This document shows positions 1 through 12,000 of a stretch of DNA of 64,000 bases, piece by piece. Within the stretch, counting starts at the first letter, position 1, and each line of letters starts with the position of its first letter. Source of the stretch: Mimachlamys varia (lineage: Eukaryota > Mollusca > Bivalvia > Pectinida > Pectinidae); contig OX392529.1 in assembly GCA_947623455.1 (NCBI GenBank), positions 60,903,186 to 60,967,185 on the forward strand, written 5' to 3'. The notes under the pieces are model-generated. The model ran no database searches and was not told the origin of the DNA. It saw only the letters and a list, made by a program, of their open reading frames with translations. Position numbers and translations under genes: made by a program.

Positions 1-1
1 G

Positions 2-268
2 TTCTCTCTCTTTATCCCGACCAAGATCGCCCGGCAAAATCCGGAATGGATCCATGTCGAATACATGACTTTCTGCACGCCGGACGGTGAACACCGAGAA
101 CAAATATTTGAAGAAAATTTTGACTGGGGTAAAAATTTCGCCATGCACCTTTATATCCGATTTTACCCAAAAGAGCATAACTGTGATGACGTCAGGAATC
201 TCAACACAACGATTGGAGCTCTGGCTAGGTTCGTGCTGTATGATACCAGGAAGTTGTGTGTTGACTAA
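2..268 (+). CDS. 3' end of an unidentified gene, partial at left edge
   Basis: A reading frame is open from the first bases of the window to a TGA stop, about 88 codons, and continues beyond the left edge. The peptide is rich in aromatic residues and ends in a Cys-Val-Asp tail. It contains the stretches DWGKNFAMHLYIRF and LNTTIGALARFVLYDT. An ATTAAA polyadenylation-like hexamer follows at about 275-280, so this looks like the last coding exon. The tail loosely recalls the C-terminal part of DXD-type alpha-1,4-glycosyltransferases (A4GALT-like), where a histidine-aromatic stretch precedes the end. That is a weak impression and not an identification. No signal, membrane segment or metal-binding motif is visible in the part present. 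An internal ATG at 65 is not the real start. Confidence 0.45.
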   Translation, partial: FSLFIPTKIARQNPEWIHVEYMTFCTPDGEHREQIFEENFDWGKNFAMHLYIRFYPKEHNCDDVRNLNTTIGALARFVLYDTRKLCVD

Positions 269-344
269 AGTGTCATTAAAGATAAATTTGAATGAATAGC
301 GTTGTGTTAATTCAAAATATTCCATCAACTGAAAAGAATAATAC

Positions 345-968
345 ATTCCACAGGGGCTAGGCACGGACCTATGTCACACACAGGGGCTAGGCACGGACCT
401 ATACCACCCACAGGAGCAAGGCACGGACCTATGTCACACACAGGGGCTAGGCACGACCTATACCACCCACAGGGGCTAGGCACGACCTATGTCACACACA
501 GGGGCTAGGCACGGACCTATGTCACACACAGGGGCTAGGCACGACCTATACCACCCACAGGGGCTAGGTATTGACCTGTCACCCACAGGGGCTAGGCACG
601 ACCTATGTCATACACAGGGGCTAGGCACGACCTATGTCACACACAAGGGCTAGGCACGGACCTATACCACCCACAGGGGCTAGGTATGGACCTATGTCAC
701 ACATAGTGGCTAGGCACGGACCTATGTCACTCACAGGGGCTAGGCACGGACCTATGTCACACACAGGGGCTAGGTATGGACCTATGTCACACACAGTGGC
801 TAGGCACGGACCTATGTCACTCACAGGGGCTAGGCACGGCCCTATGTCACACACAAGGGCTAGGCACGGACCTATACCACCCACAGGGGCTAGGCACGAC
901 CTATGTTACACACAGGGGCTAGGCACGGACCTATGTCACTCACAGGGGCTAGGCACGGACCTATATGT
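345..968. repeat. minisatellite, about 30-bp unit, roughly 21 copies
   Basis: Tandem units contain the core ACAGGGGCTAGGCACGGACC followed by TATGTCAC or TATACCACC. Unit length varies between 27 and 30 bp. Because 30 is divisible by three, artificial open frames appear on both strands (DIGPCLAPVS-type repeats on the minus strand). These are by-products of the period and not genes. Confidence 0.95.
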
Positions 969-1035
969 CACTATGAAATGATTGTCAGATAATTATTTAA
1001 CCTATCTCGAATGTGACCCCTTCCACTGCTAGTGT

Positions 1036-1092
1036 ACCCTCGTTATACCGCCACCTTTTTATCCACAGCAGTTATGGCGGTATAACGAGGGT
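1036..1092. repeat. 18-bp perfect inverted repeat (hairpin)
   Basis: ACCCTCGTTATACCGCCA at 1036-1053 is exactly complemented by 1075-1092, with a 21-base loop. The symmetry stops abruptly outside the arms. It could be a tiny foldback element or a structured RNA. No terminal duplication was seen. Confidence 0.75.
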
Positions 1093-1450
1093 GGCGATAA
1101 TATCAAATTATGAAAATTATAACTATGAAATTACATATAGCTTGCATTTCCAACATTTTATTAAATACAAGCTTAGTATTACATCGTCATATAGATTTAC
1201 ATTGGTATAAATTTATATCTGAAAATAGTTATTGATCTGATTTTGCCGCATGCCATAATTGGACATAATGTATATATACATGTGTGTGTCACAGATATAT
1301 TAGGTTAACTATTTATCAGACAATCATTTTATATTGACCTAGGTCGTGCCTGGCCCTTGTGATACATTCTGCTGTTGATGTTTTCTGCATGTCGAATTTA
1401 AAATTCTTAAATACATGTTTGTGTATCATAGCGAACGCTCCTGCGGGAGC

Positions 1451-1600
1451 TTCATAGGCAACACGTTCAGGAAACCCCCGACAAAACCGACCATGAATAC
1501 CCATATACCTAGCCAATCAGTTCATAGGTCACACGTACTCTTATAGGAAACCCCCGACAAAACCAACCTTAAAACCCCATAGACCTAGCCAATCAGTTCA
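1451..1600. repeat. two-copy direct repeat, about 70-80 bp
   Basis: 1451-1520 and 1521-1600 share TTCATAGG, GAAACCCCCGACAAAACC and ACCTAGCCAATCAGTTCA in the same order, with small indels. A tandem duplication in non-coding DNA. Confidence 0.8.
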
Positions 1601-4490
1601 CTTGCCTAATTTGGGGAATCACGTCTACAGAAATTCCGTTTATGGAAGCTGCTATTTTATCCACCAGATGTAAACTATTTCCTTTAAAAATTAATCGCGT
1701 CAAATACAGAAATATACGGTCAGGGATAAAGTTTCATTGCTTTTTCAATTTTAACGAATTTTATGACATAGCGTCAATTTCCCGGCACTTATCTAACGGT
1801 CAGGAACAAATCCAGTATACACAGATAAAATCTATATAAAGTCATCCGTCATTATGACATCATTATTGATAATCCTGGAAATGGTTTGGTATGAGGGTTC
1901 CTGCACATGCAGACCTAATCTTGAAGAATCTACTGTAGGCTACACGATGCGTATATTGGACTGTAGGCTACACGATGCGTATATTTAACTATACGTCTGA
2001 AATTCTAAAACGTTTCTTTTACTGTCTAATAGTTAAATGCACATTCATTTAGCTTTTATCAATTTCAGTATCATGTTGCAAAATATTTACTTCCAAATTC
2101 AGTTGGCATCCATAGATCCATGAATGTCATTGACCGATTGTTGATGTCATCATTATTATGACCTCATATATACAGTTGTAACATGTGATATCATTGACCG
2201 TCCCCCGGGTGATGGCTGTTCTGTTCAATGAACAAGCATACGCGATTGGATAGATACATTATTTGAGCTAAATGCTGAGAAATAAAGGGAGTAATTGATT
2301 GTTTAATGAGATGGACAGATTCTAAAACTGGTAAATAGAGGTATTGAACTGCGTTAACTTCGCATTCATTGGTTATATGAATTCCAACTGGACAAAGGCA
2401 AATCCAGCATGAAGCGTCTATGAATGCCAACTCAAAGCAGTTCAATGCTTGAAACAATAAAGGGACGTCCTCTTCATGAAGAAATGCTACAACAGTGACA
2501 TACATATTTGGCAGCATATGAACTTCACATCACTGTATACAGATGTAGATAACATTCTATATCACTGATTAAGAGAATTTTACTTATAAATATTGCACAA
2601 ACGTATTTTTTTAAAGTATACATATATAAACTTTTTAATATGTATATGTACATATATTAAGTTTTTAGAAATTAGTTTCTGTTTGTAAACATTAACATTT
2701 CGTTTGACTAAGTTAGTGATTTGAAACTAGAGCAAAACTAATCAATAAACAAAAATATTATCGGTACATGTAGATGGTTGCTAGCTGTGACAAGTCATGT
2801 AGATCTGCTGTCCTAGAAATTCTCCCTTTAGCTAAGCAATAATTACAATTTTACCTCTTGTAAACTCGAAAAGTCAGCTGCATTATCAAGTTGTTCCGTC
2901 CTTTTGAACCACTTTTGTTATATCTGCTTCACATTCCAGATATGGTAGAATCTCGAAATATCGCAGCTCTCATCTTCCACCTAGTAAAATAAAATGGCAG
3001 CCGTGGAATCGCAGCTTAGGCTAGGCCTGCACACCGCATCCTGGTATTATTCTTCCTTCGATGGCACGACAGAAAATAATGATATCTTATAAATTCATCA
3101 AAAAAGAGTAGATATAACATTTGAAAACAAGTTTCATGTTTCTTTTCTGCCTTATCTGGTTGTATTGAACTACAGTATCGACGAATACCTAATGTTGTCA
3201 TAGAATGGCGGAGTATGTGTTTTACATTACGTCCTCAGTCATATATCAAAGATAAAAATAATATATTCGATATAAGACCTTTGATTGTTTTCTTCAGGAT
3301 TTAATTGCTATTTGTGAAAAGAATATACAAACGTTATATAGTCAAGAGCAAGTAAGGGAAAAGAAGTGCAAAGATAGGAAAATATTCACCTATCACAGAA
3401 CAGCTGGGGATCAAACGATGGTAGACGACAAGGACCCTTTGGACCTCTTAGTTTTGTATGACGTCACGCCAACGAAATAGGAAATCACTGAAAATAATGC
3501 AATAATTTTTGCGATAGTCCTTTGATTAAATCGAATTTTTGTTATAAAGTTATTTTTCTTCACCAAAATAACATGTGTGATACCCTTCAGCGATCGAATA
3601 CGGCAATACACAAGTTCAACATGACCTCATATGCAGAGAGTAACCGCGGGGTACTGTACATATGCTGGTCAGTACAGGAAGTAGAGCCAGGGAAGACTGA
3701 CCACTGACCATATCATATAGTATTTATACTTCCGACATCCATACCCGTCCACTATCTATACAGAGGCTATAACGTAAGTATACAGGAACCTATATATCTG
3801 TAATATATTTGCTTTTACATTAGAGCGATTCGACCACCCGTGGATGCTGCGTTTATTTCTGGTCAATAATGTTATATTGACGCAAGTCATTTGCAGTTCA
3901 ATTTCAGGTTTTTTTTCGATGTTGTCTGTCGAATTTTACCAAAACCTAAACCATAATGTAACTTAATGTTTATACAATTGTATATAATTGATAATAATGA
4001 TATTAGTAATATGTAATACTAAGTACAGTTTAGCCTTTATTTCTAGTGACATTGAGTCAATGAATCGACTTACATATGGTCTAGCATGGCTAACATATAC
4101 AGTATATACAATACTACATTACAACGACAAAACATTACTAGAACTATCACGACAACTGCATATTAATATTAATATCACAGTAATTACCTTAGAAGTATGA
4201 TATTGTGGCTACCTTTTTTGTGCGGAGCTGCATACAATACAAATTAAGAAGGGACTCATGTTACCCTTTAAAATACTGTTTCTTGGAAGATAAAGTTGTT
4301 TCCAGTTTCGAACATAAGGAGCCACATTGTTCCTAATATAGAAGAAACTCCATATGTAAAGAGTAAAGTTAAAAAACAGATTAGATTATGCATTGGGAAA
4401 ATCAAGAACTTATATATAATTATGAGTTCCAGATCTATAGAGAATTGAACTGTTGTCACAATTGATTTATATGTTGCGTTGCTATTATTG
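1601..4490. other. non-coding stretch without recognised genes
   Basis: AT-rich sequence. A 25-bp motif (start CTGTAGGCTACACGATGCGT) occurs twice, at 1933-1957 and 1961-1985. A 108-codon open frame lies on the minus strand at 2191-2517. It has no recognisable domain or clear splice context and was left unannotated. Other open frames are short and look random. Confidence 0.5.
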
Positions 4491-4497
4491 TATATTT

Positions 4498-4690
4498 AAG
4501 ATGACGTAACACACACATATGCTGCACCTTTTAAATTAAGTAACATATACAGTATGCCGAAAAATGAATTAAACTGCATCAGACAGCAGTTTCGTCCTCC
4601 TAGGACTCTTCAGTGATGCTAGGGACCAACAGGTGGGAATCCAACATCTCTATACTAATGTAAAAGCAGAAGGGTCAGGTGCGTGAAACC
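4498..4690 (+). repeat. dispersed repeat family D, copy 1
   Basis: Begins near GATGACGTAACACACACATA, contains TATGCCGAAAAATGAATTAA and TTTCGTCCTCCTAGGACTCT, and ends around AAGCAGAAGGGTCAGGTGC. The same order of motifs recurs at 26928-27108 and 27270-27430 (plus) and, inverted and more diverged, at 19690-19857. No open frame. Probably a non-autonomous mobile element whose ends are not defined here. Confidence 0.75.
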
Positions 4691-5456
4691 CCCAAGTCCG
4701 GCGTAGACGATCTGAAATTCTTTTCTTAAACGACAACCACACATTGGGTGAACATGTCCCTTTAAGCTGTATAGGTTAAAGGTCACATTTCAATGTGATA
4801 CTTGTCGCTTCTCAATTTTCGCAGCAATGTGGCTCTGAGAGTCATTGGCCAAGCAATTTGAGCAGTAGTAAAAAAGTAAGAATTAGCAAAGTAGTAATAA
4901 TAAGTTTGTGTAAGAAAGAGTCGAATCCAATACATTTGTACGTCTCATTTAGAAAACTTTATATATTTTTTCCTGCAATATCAGCAATTAATTGAATGTC
5001 TTGATTCTGTAAAGTTTTTTGTTTGTTGAAACTATCAATTTTTGGATTATTATTACAAATTTCAAACCTATCTGTTTGTCTATTTTTTTCTTGTGATGTT
5101 GCAATTCGTGAACACAACTTTGTTTTCTGTATTGTCACACACACATATGTACAGTGTATATTATAGAAAAATCACTGACTGATTAATACAAGTCCATAGC
5201 GTTTTCATGGTATTCCGCCTATGGAATTGGGTGTATTTAACAAAATTTAATAACTCAACTTTAAAGTGAGAAACATGTATTCAGATTGTCACTTATACTA
5301 AGTTTCATTAAACATTAAACCCATCTATACCCCCCCTCCCCCTCCCCACCCCCGAATCTCTCATCACTGTAAGTCATCACATAGAAATGATATGTATACA
5401 TCGAATAGTAGCAGCACTTTTATAGTTAACGTGTATTTTCAGGACAGTTCTACGGA

Positions 5457-5645
5457 ATGAAGGTTCCATCCTACGTCACCATACTGACCTTCCTGTTCCT
5501 GTGTCACGTGGGGCTGACCAGTGGCCAGTCTGGGTCAACAACGACAAATCCTGACGCGATGCTAAACGCCATCGCCAACCTGTTCTTCCTCGTTCTGGAT
5601 CTCGTCATCGCCCTTAGGAAAGAGGAGAAAGAACCCGCTCGCTAG
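5457..5645 (+). CDS. small secreted or membrane peptide, 62 aa
   Basis: The frame starts with MKVPSYVTILTFLFLCHVGL, a textbook signal peptide with likely cleavage after TSG. A Gln/Ser/Thr-rich spacer follows, then a second hydrophobic helix (LNAIANLFFLVLDLVIAL) and a charged tail (RKEEKEPAR). A good 3' splice site (GTGTATTTTCAG) ends 14 bases before the ATG. The entry therefore probably represents the last exon of a gene with an upstream non-coding exon. An AATAAA signal lies at about 5786-5791, giving a 3' UTR of about 150 bases. GC content is higher than in the surroundings, which supports coding. Family not recognised. The mature product would be about 40 residues with an amphipathic or membrane helix, so an antimicrobial or membrane-active peptide is possible but unproven. 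Confidence 0.6.
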   Translation: MKVPSYVTILTFLFLCHVGLTSGQSGSTTTNPDAMLNAIANLFFLVLDLVIALRKEEKEPAR

Positions 5646-6199
5646 TGACGTCACAATGGGCGGTGACGAATCATACCGCCAACATCACGTCCATAAAGTT
5701 TTACACTAATTTGTAACTGTACGGGGAGCTCGGCAAATTAACGATACATGCATGTAAAAGGTGTTAAACTGAAACAATTGTATAAAATAAAAGATCTTTT
5801 TGTGCAAAATAATCGTTAATTGTGTATTCGATGAAACACGACAGGAAGGAACTGTGGGTGGACGATTGAGTAGCAAGATAGCTTGTCCCGAGTATAATGA
5901 TATAAGAACACTTTCGAAATGTATTCGGTAATTCATAGCTGTGAACCTTTGACAATGTGACTTTTCCTTCTCCGTGACGGAACAAGTGATTGTCTTTTAA
6001 TTAGTACTGTAGCAGTTCTTCCTGTTATCAAATGGTCTCCACGACCCTTACAGTTCACTTCTAAAGATAAATAACACATCAATAGTTCATGATCAATGAT
6101 TTTTTCATTAATTAAGCCAAAAAAATAATAAAATGATTTTGTACTAAACACAACTTTTTGCAGGAATTTCGTTTCCAAGCCAGCAACTTAACCAATCAA

Positions 6200-6461
6200 G
6201 GTCCGTATTCATGAAACCATTCTCATGCTGATCTGATTTAGTGCTTAAGCCAGATTTTTTGTTCAGGCTATGGTTAATTCAAACAATCTTATTTTGTCAA
6301 AGTTTCTGGGGAAAACCTACGACCCGTGCAGCCGAATATTGATTTAAGTATTTACAGTTTATTGTTCGATCGTTAACATTATTTAGATGAGTTAAAAAAA
6401 AACCTGGCTTGATCACAGAAACCATGCTTGAGCATGATAACGGTTTCACGAATATGGGTCC
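6200..6461. mobile_element. foldback MITE, about 260 bp
   Basis: The left end GGTCCGTATTCATGAAACC and the right end (6442-6461) are imperfect inverted repeats of about 20 bp. Internal matches continue (CTCATGCT against AGCATG, AAGCCAG against CTGGCTT). No coding capacity. The ends resemble the widespread animal foldback elements that carry a CGTATTCATGAAAC-like terminus. Confidence 0.7.
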
Positions 6462-7114
6462 AGAAGTTTGAATAGCAAATACCACATCAATTATATGACG
6501 TCTTATGAATTTGCCTATTCTTCATAAGCATTTGCCCTCATTTAGACTCCATGATAATGTTGGTACCCCGATAGATTCTTTAGCGCGGTTCATACTATTT
6601 TCCTGTAATGCAGTGGGCGTTCATACACGTATCGCCTATAACTCCAAACAGAATGCAGTTTAATGCTTAAATGCAGCAGAAACGAATATGTTTCACAAAA
6701 AGGAGCCCCATGGAACACCCTTAGGTTGAGATCTTGACGTTTGGAGGACAAAAATAAAGAAGTATGCGACACACCTTCTAATATTGGTAAACAATCATCA
6801 CTGATCTTGCATAGTTTCATCTCTCTACTTTGATAGGTTACATAGTTAGGAAGAGGAAATTTGAAAAATGTTTGGGACGCCCGTACGTCCGGCCACCGCG
6901 ATCACTATCGGGGGGAAAATATACTACATGTATCTTAGTGCGGAAGTGTGTATTATCAATGTACAAAACCGAATATTTACCTAGAACAGGTTGTGTATTG
7001 GCACAAGTGAAGACAATTCTCATTAATTTTGTAGTTTCTATTTAATTCACTAAATGTCGAGTCGGAGTGTTTAAATGTATCACGGTACCTAGAAATCAGT
7101 GTCTACATTTACAC
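6462..7114. other. non-coding stretch
   Basis: Nothing recognisable. The short opposing open frames at 6830-7045 are antisense to each other and look random. Confidence 0.4.
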
Positions 7115-7210
7115 AATTGACCATCGTCGGTAACCCACGGTCCTGACGCTCAAGGACAAAGATCTGTCCGTAACCGTCAGGATTGTGGGTTACCGACGGT
7201 GACAATTTAC
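7115..7210. repeat. long nested hairpin
   Basis: Four nested complementary blocks are present: AATTG with CAATT, CGTCGGTAACCCAC (7125-7138) with 7185-7198, TCCTGACG (7141-7148) with 7175-7182, and GGACA with TGTCC around a short loop. The whole 96-base stretch folds back on itself with only small internal loops. It could be a palindromic MITE or a hairpin RNA precursor. Confidence 0.75.
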
Positions 7211-7567
7211 CTGAATGCTGGGGTCTTTATGAGAACACCTACGGTATTTTATGTATACGTATGGGGTGTTTCACACCTGGTCTGTATACACCAGGTATAT
7301 TACAGATGATTATTAAGCGCCTCAGGGTATACTGTCTGCTCAGTGATTTCCTAGATTTCAATACATATATTACAGATACACGATATTGAGTTTGTATTTA
7401 TCAATATGTGGAAAATGGTTTTATAGGTGCATATTTTTCCGCTAGAAGAAATATTCAATTTGCAAAATAAAATTCTGTAAGAATTATAAATGAACTCCGA
7501 ATGGAACCTTCGGAGTTTTGCGTCATTGAAAACATTTTTCTATGAAAATACATCTAATAGGAACAAT

Positions 7568-7745
7568 TATTCACAAAGATAAGATTCAGGCGCACGCATT
7601 CACGAAGATAAGATTCAGGCGCACGCGTTCACGAAGATAAGATTCAGGCGCACGCATTCACGAAGATAAGATTCAGGCGCACGCGTTCACGAAGATAAGA
7701 TTCAGGCGCACGCGTTCACGAAGATAAGATTCAGGCGCACGCAAT
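7568..7745. repeat. minisatellite, 29-bp unit, about 6 copies
   Basis: The unit contains CACGAAGATAAGATTCAGGC followed by GCACGCGTT or GCACGCATT. Copies are almost identical, which suggests recent expansion. Confidence 0.95.
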
Positions 7746-8660
7746 CACGACGATCTATCTTCAAATCTTTGTATTTCACGTAAGTGGTCTTTTATATATC
7801 AGGGGTCTAAATTACAGTCACGCTATCTCTTCAATTGCTCTTGGTAATAAGTTTTGTAATTAATCGTTAGCTCGATATATATCCCCAACAGTAACACATC
7901 CGGGTGTTTTGACGGAGCAGTGTTGCCTACGGGTACTCTGGGTATCTACTGCTACGTTCAGGCAGCCATGTTTGGCAAATCCTTCCAAGGCATGTATTAA
8001 AATTTGTAAGTATGCCAGGATTTATACCCGAAAAAAAATTAATAAAGAACAATCCTGACAAACCGGAAGTTCCTGCCGTTTCTACAAACCACTATATTGG
8101 AAAAAACAAACCGTAGACTGCCTGAACAGGTCCGAACAGAATGCTTGTGTATGCTACTAAACAGTTATTGACGTTAACGCTCGTTCGTTCTGTTCGTCTA
8201 CTCCAGGATTCACTGGATAGCCGATCGCAAAGCATATACCGCTTACCGAAGCAAGATGGCGGCACGTATAGCTGACTCGTACTATCCATGAAGCGAAAGC
8301 AGATTTCACAAATGTTTTACAAATAAGAATTAGACGAGTGTTTCTTGCAGTTAATCTAACTAATGATAAAGTGTTAAGACTGGCAATTGTAGACACTTTA
8401 AAAAACAACGTAATATGCGTCATTTATGCTGTCACTGTCGAACAAAATTGAAAACATCATACATAGTATTACAACTAATGCTTAGCGAAATAAATCCGGA
8501 AAATCTGTTTGTTTGCTTCCGTAAATTGTTTTTCAAATTAGCTTATCTATAAATGCTTGTAATACGCTAATATTTCAATTGACGCACCCGCTGTAGCACT
8601 ATGACTCATCTACATATGTAGATAACTTTCTGTAAATTCTGCTTAAAAGCACGATGTTTA
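7746..8660. other. non-coding stretch
   Basis: No gene seen. Overlapping minus-strand open frames at 8092-8423 have no recognisable domain. Confidence 0.4.
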
Positions 8661-8677
8661 GTTACCGGGAATGCTGT

Positions 8678-8851
8678 TATATAAATAGCCGAGCACAAAA
8701 CAGTTGCGACCATGCATGACTGATAGTACAATCAATATACACACAGTCGTTATTTAATCGCACGTCACATTACAGTGTAGAACCACAGCGATCGAGAGCA
8801 GTGGATCGTCCGGGTACAGGAGTTAGGATCCCCACGTCATTCTGAGACCAG
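8678..8851 (+). promoter_or_regulatory. candidate TATA promoter and first exon
   Basis: TATATAAA at 8678-8685 is followed about 170 bases later by a strong donor, CCAG|GTAATG, with the exon ending at 8851. No long open frame lies in between, so any exon here would be 5' UTR. The next strong acceptor in the right direction is at 16505, just before the first TLR start codon. The pair could be that gene's leader exon and a 7.65-kb intron containing the giant minisatellite. This is inference from signal positions only. Confidence 0.3.
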
Positions 8852-9054
8852 GTAATGTTGTAGCGCGTGCACCACCTGAAAGAACAGAGTAGCTTTAAAA
8901 TAGTTATGTCGTTTTCGAGAGGGAGAGGTAGACAAACATTTCTTGGGTACTTTTTAAAGGATTGCCTGTGTCTAGTACGACCAATCTTAATGGAGCATGC
9001 TGCAAAACATGGCTGGTCGCATTGCTTCGTTCCGCTATATAATCGTCTTTCAGT

Positions 9055-12000
9055 CTAATTTCATTATTGAAGTCGCATTTTTTGTCTAATTTTGATATTC
9101 ATATAGTATTTTGGTCTAAATCTATTTAAATTAATTTAAGTCGTCTTTTGGTCTAACCTCTCTGCTTATATCGACTTTCGGTATAACCTCTGCTAAGGTC
9201 GACCTTGTCTAACCTCTCTGCTAATATCGACTTTCTGTATAACCTCTCTGCTAAGTTCGACTTTGTCTAACCTCTCTGCTAATATCGACTTTCTGTATAA
9301 CCTCTCTGCTAAGGTCGACTTTGTCTAACCTCTCTGCTAAGGTCGACTTTCTGTCTAACCTCTCTGCTAAGTTCGACTTTCTGTATAACCTCTCTGCTAA
9401 GGTCGACTTTCTGTATAACCTCTCTGCTAAGGTCGTTTTTTCAATCTTACCTCTCTGCTAAGGTCGACTTTGTCTAACCTCTCTGCTAAGTTCGACTTTC
9501 TGTATAACCTCTCTCCTAAGGTCGACTTTTGTCTAACCTCTCTGCTAAGGTCGACTTTCTGTATAACCTCTCTGCTAAGGTCGACTTTCAATTTTACCTC
9601 TCTGCTTAGGTCGACTTTCAATCTAACCTCTCTGCTAAGGTCGACTTTGTATAACCTCTCTGCTTATATCGACTTTCGGTATAACCTCTCTGCTAAGGTA
9701 GACCTTGTCTAACCTCTCTGCTAATATCGACTTTCTGTATAACCTCTCTGCTAAGGTCGACTTTGTCTAACTTCTCTGCTAATATCGACTTTCTGTATAA
9801 CCTCTCTGCTAAGGTCGACTTTGTCTAACCTCTCTGCTAAGGTCGACTTTCTGTCTAACCTCTCTGCTAAGTTCGACTTTCTGTATAACCTCTCTGCTAA
9901 GGTCGACTTTCTGTATAACCTCTCTGCTAAGGTCGACTTTCTGTATAACCTCTCTGCTAAGGTCGTTTTTTCAATCTTACCTCTCTGCTAAGGTCGACTT
10001 TGTCTAACCTCTCTGCTAAGTTCGACTTTCTGTATAACCTCTCTCCTAAGGTCGACTTTCTGTCTAACCTCTCTGCTAAGGTCGACTTTCTGTATAACCT
10101 CTCTGCTAAGGTCGACTTTCAATTTTACCTCTCTGCTAAGGTCGACTTTGTATAACCTCTCTCCTAAGGTCGACTTTCTGTATAACCTCTCTGCTAAGGT
10201 CGACTTTCTGTATAACCTCTCTGCTAAGGTCGACTTTCTGTCTTACTTCTCTGCTAAGGTCGACTTTCTGTCTTACCTCTCTGCTTAGGTCGACTTTGTC
10301 TAACCTCTCTGCTTATATCGACTTTCTGTATAACCTCTCTGCTAAGGTCGACTTTGTCTAACCTCTCTGCTAATGTCGACTTTCTGTATAACCTCTCTGC
10401 TAAGGTCGACTTTCTGTATAACCTCTCTGCTAAGGTCGACTTTCTGTATAACGTCTCTGCTAAGGTCGACTTTCTGTATAACCTCTCTGCTAAGGTCGAC
10501 TTTTTGTATAACCTCTCTGCTAAGGTCGACTTTCAATCTTACCTCTCTGCTAAGGTCGACATTCTGTATAACCTCTCTCCTAAGGTCGACTTTCTGTATA
10601 ACTTCTCTGCTATGGTCGACTTTCTGTATAACCTCTCTTCTAAGGTCGACGTTCTGTATAACCCCTCTGCTAAGGTCGACTTTGTCTAACCTCTCTGCTA
10701 ATATCGACTTTCTGTATAACCTCTCTGCTAAGGTCGACTTTTTCTAACCTCTCTGATAAGTTCGACTTTCTGTATAACCTCTCTGCTAAGGTCGACTTTC
10801 TGTATAACCTCTCTGCTAAGGTCGACTTTGTCTAACCTCTTTGCTTAGTTCGACTTTCTGTATAACCTCTCTGCTATGGTCGACTTTCTGTATAACCTCT
10901 CTGCTAAGGTCGTTTTTTTCAATCTTACCTCTCTGCTAAGGTCGACTTTGTCTAACCTCTCTGCTAAGTTCGACTTTCTGTATAACCTCTCTCCTAAGGT
11001 AGACTTTCTGCATAACCTCTCTGCTAAGGTCGACTTTCTGTCTTACTTCTCTGCTAAGGTCGACTTTCTGTCTTACCTCTCTGCTAATATCGACTTTCTG
11101 TATAACCTCTCTGCTAAGGTCGACTTTGTCTAACCTCTCTGCTAATATCAACTTTCTGTATAACCTCTCTGCTAAGGTCGACTTTGTCTAACCTCTCTGC
11201 TAATATCGACTTTCTGTATAACCTCTCTGCTAAGGTCGACTTTGTCTAACCTCTTTGCTAAGGTCGACTTTCTGTATAACCTCTCTGCTAAGGTCGACTT
11301 TCTGTATAACCTCTCTGCTAAGGTCGACTTTCTGTATAACCTCTCTGCTAAGGTCGTTTTTTCAATCTTACCTCTCTGCTAAGGTCGACTTTGTCTAACC
11401 TCTCTGCTAAGTTCGACTTTCTGTATAACCTCTCTCCTAAGGTCGACTTTCTGTCTAACCTCTCTGCTAAGGTCGACTTTCTGTATAACCTCTCTGCTAA
11501 GGTCGACTTTCAATTTTACCTCTCTGCTTAGGTCGACTTTCAATCTAACCTCTCTGCTAAGGTCGACTTTGTATAACCTCTCTCCTAAGGTCGACTTTCT
11601 GTATAACCTCTCTGCTAAGGTCGACTTTCTGTATAACCTCTCTGCTAAGGTCGACTTTCTGTCTTACTTCTCTGCTAAGGTCGACTTTCTGTCTTACCTC
11701 TCTGCTTAGGTCGACTTTGTCTAACCTCTCTGCTTATATCGACTTTCTGTATAACCTCTCTGCTAAGGTCGACTTTGTCTAACCTCTCTGCTAATGTCGA
11801 CTTTCTGTATAACCTCTCTGCTAAGGTCGACTTTCTGTATAACCTCTCTGCTAAGGTCGACTTTCTGTATAACGTCTCTGCTAAGGTCGACTTTCTGTAT
11901 AACCTCTCTGCTAAGGTCGACTTTTTGTATAACCTCTCTGCTAAGGTCGACTTTCAATCTTACCTCTCTGCTAAGGTCGACTTTCTGTATAACCTCTCTC

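Noticed and set aside
621..981. Open frames with DIGPCLAPVS or GARHGPMSHT repeats
   Set aside because: Same cause: a 30-bp tandem repeat read in frame.
2191..2517. 108-codon minus-strand open frame
   Set aside because: Hydrophobic and Cys-rich, but with no recognisable family, splice context or signal peptide. Left as unresolved.
7568..7745. CRISPR-like regular repeats
   Set aside because: Units are contiguous with no unique spacers, and the genome is animal.
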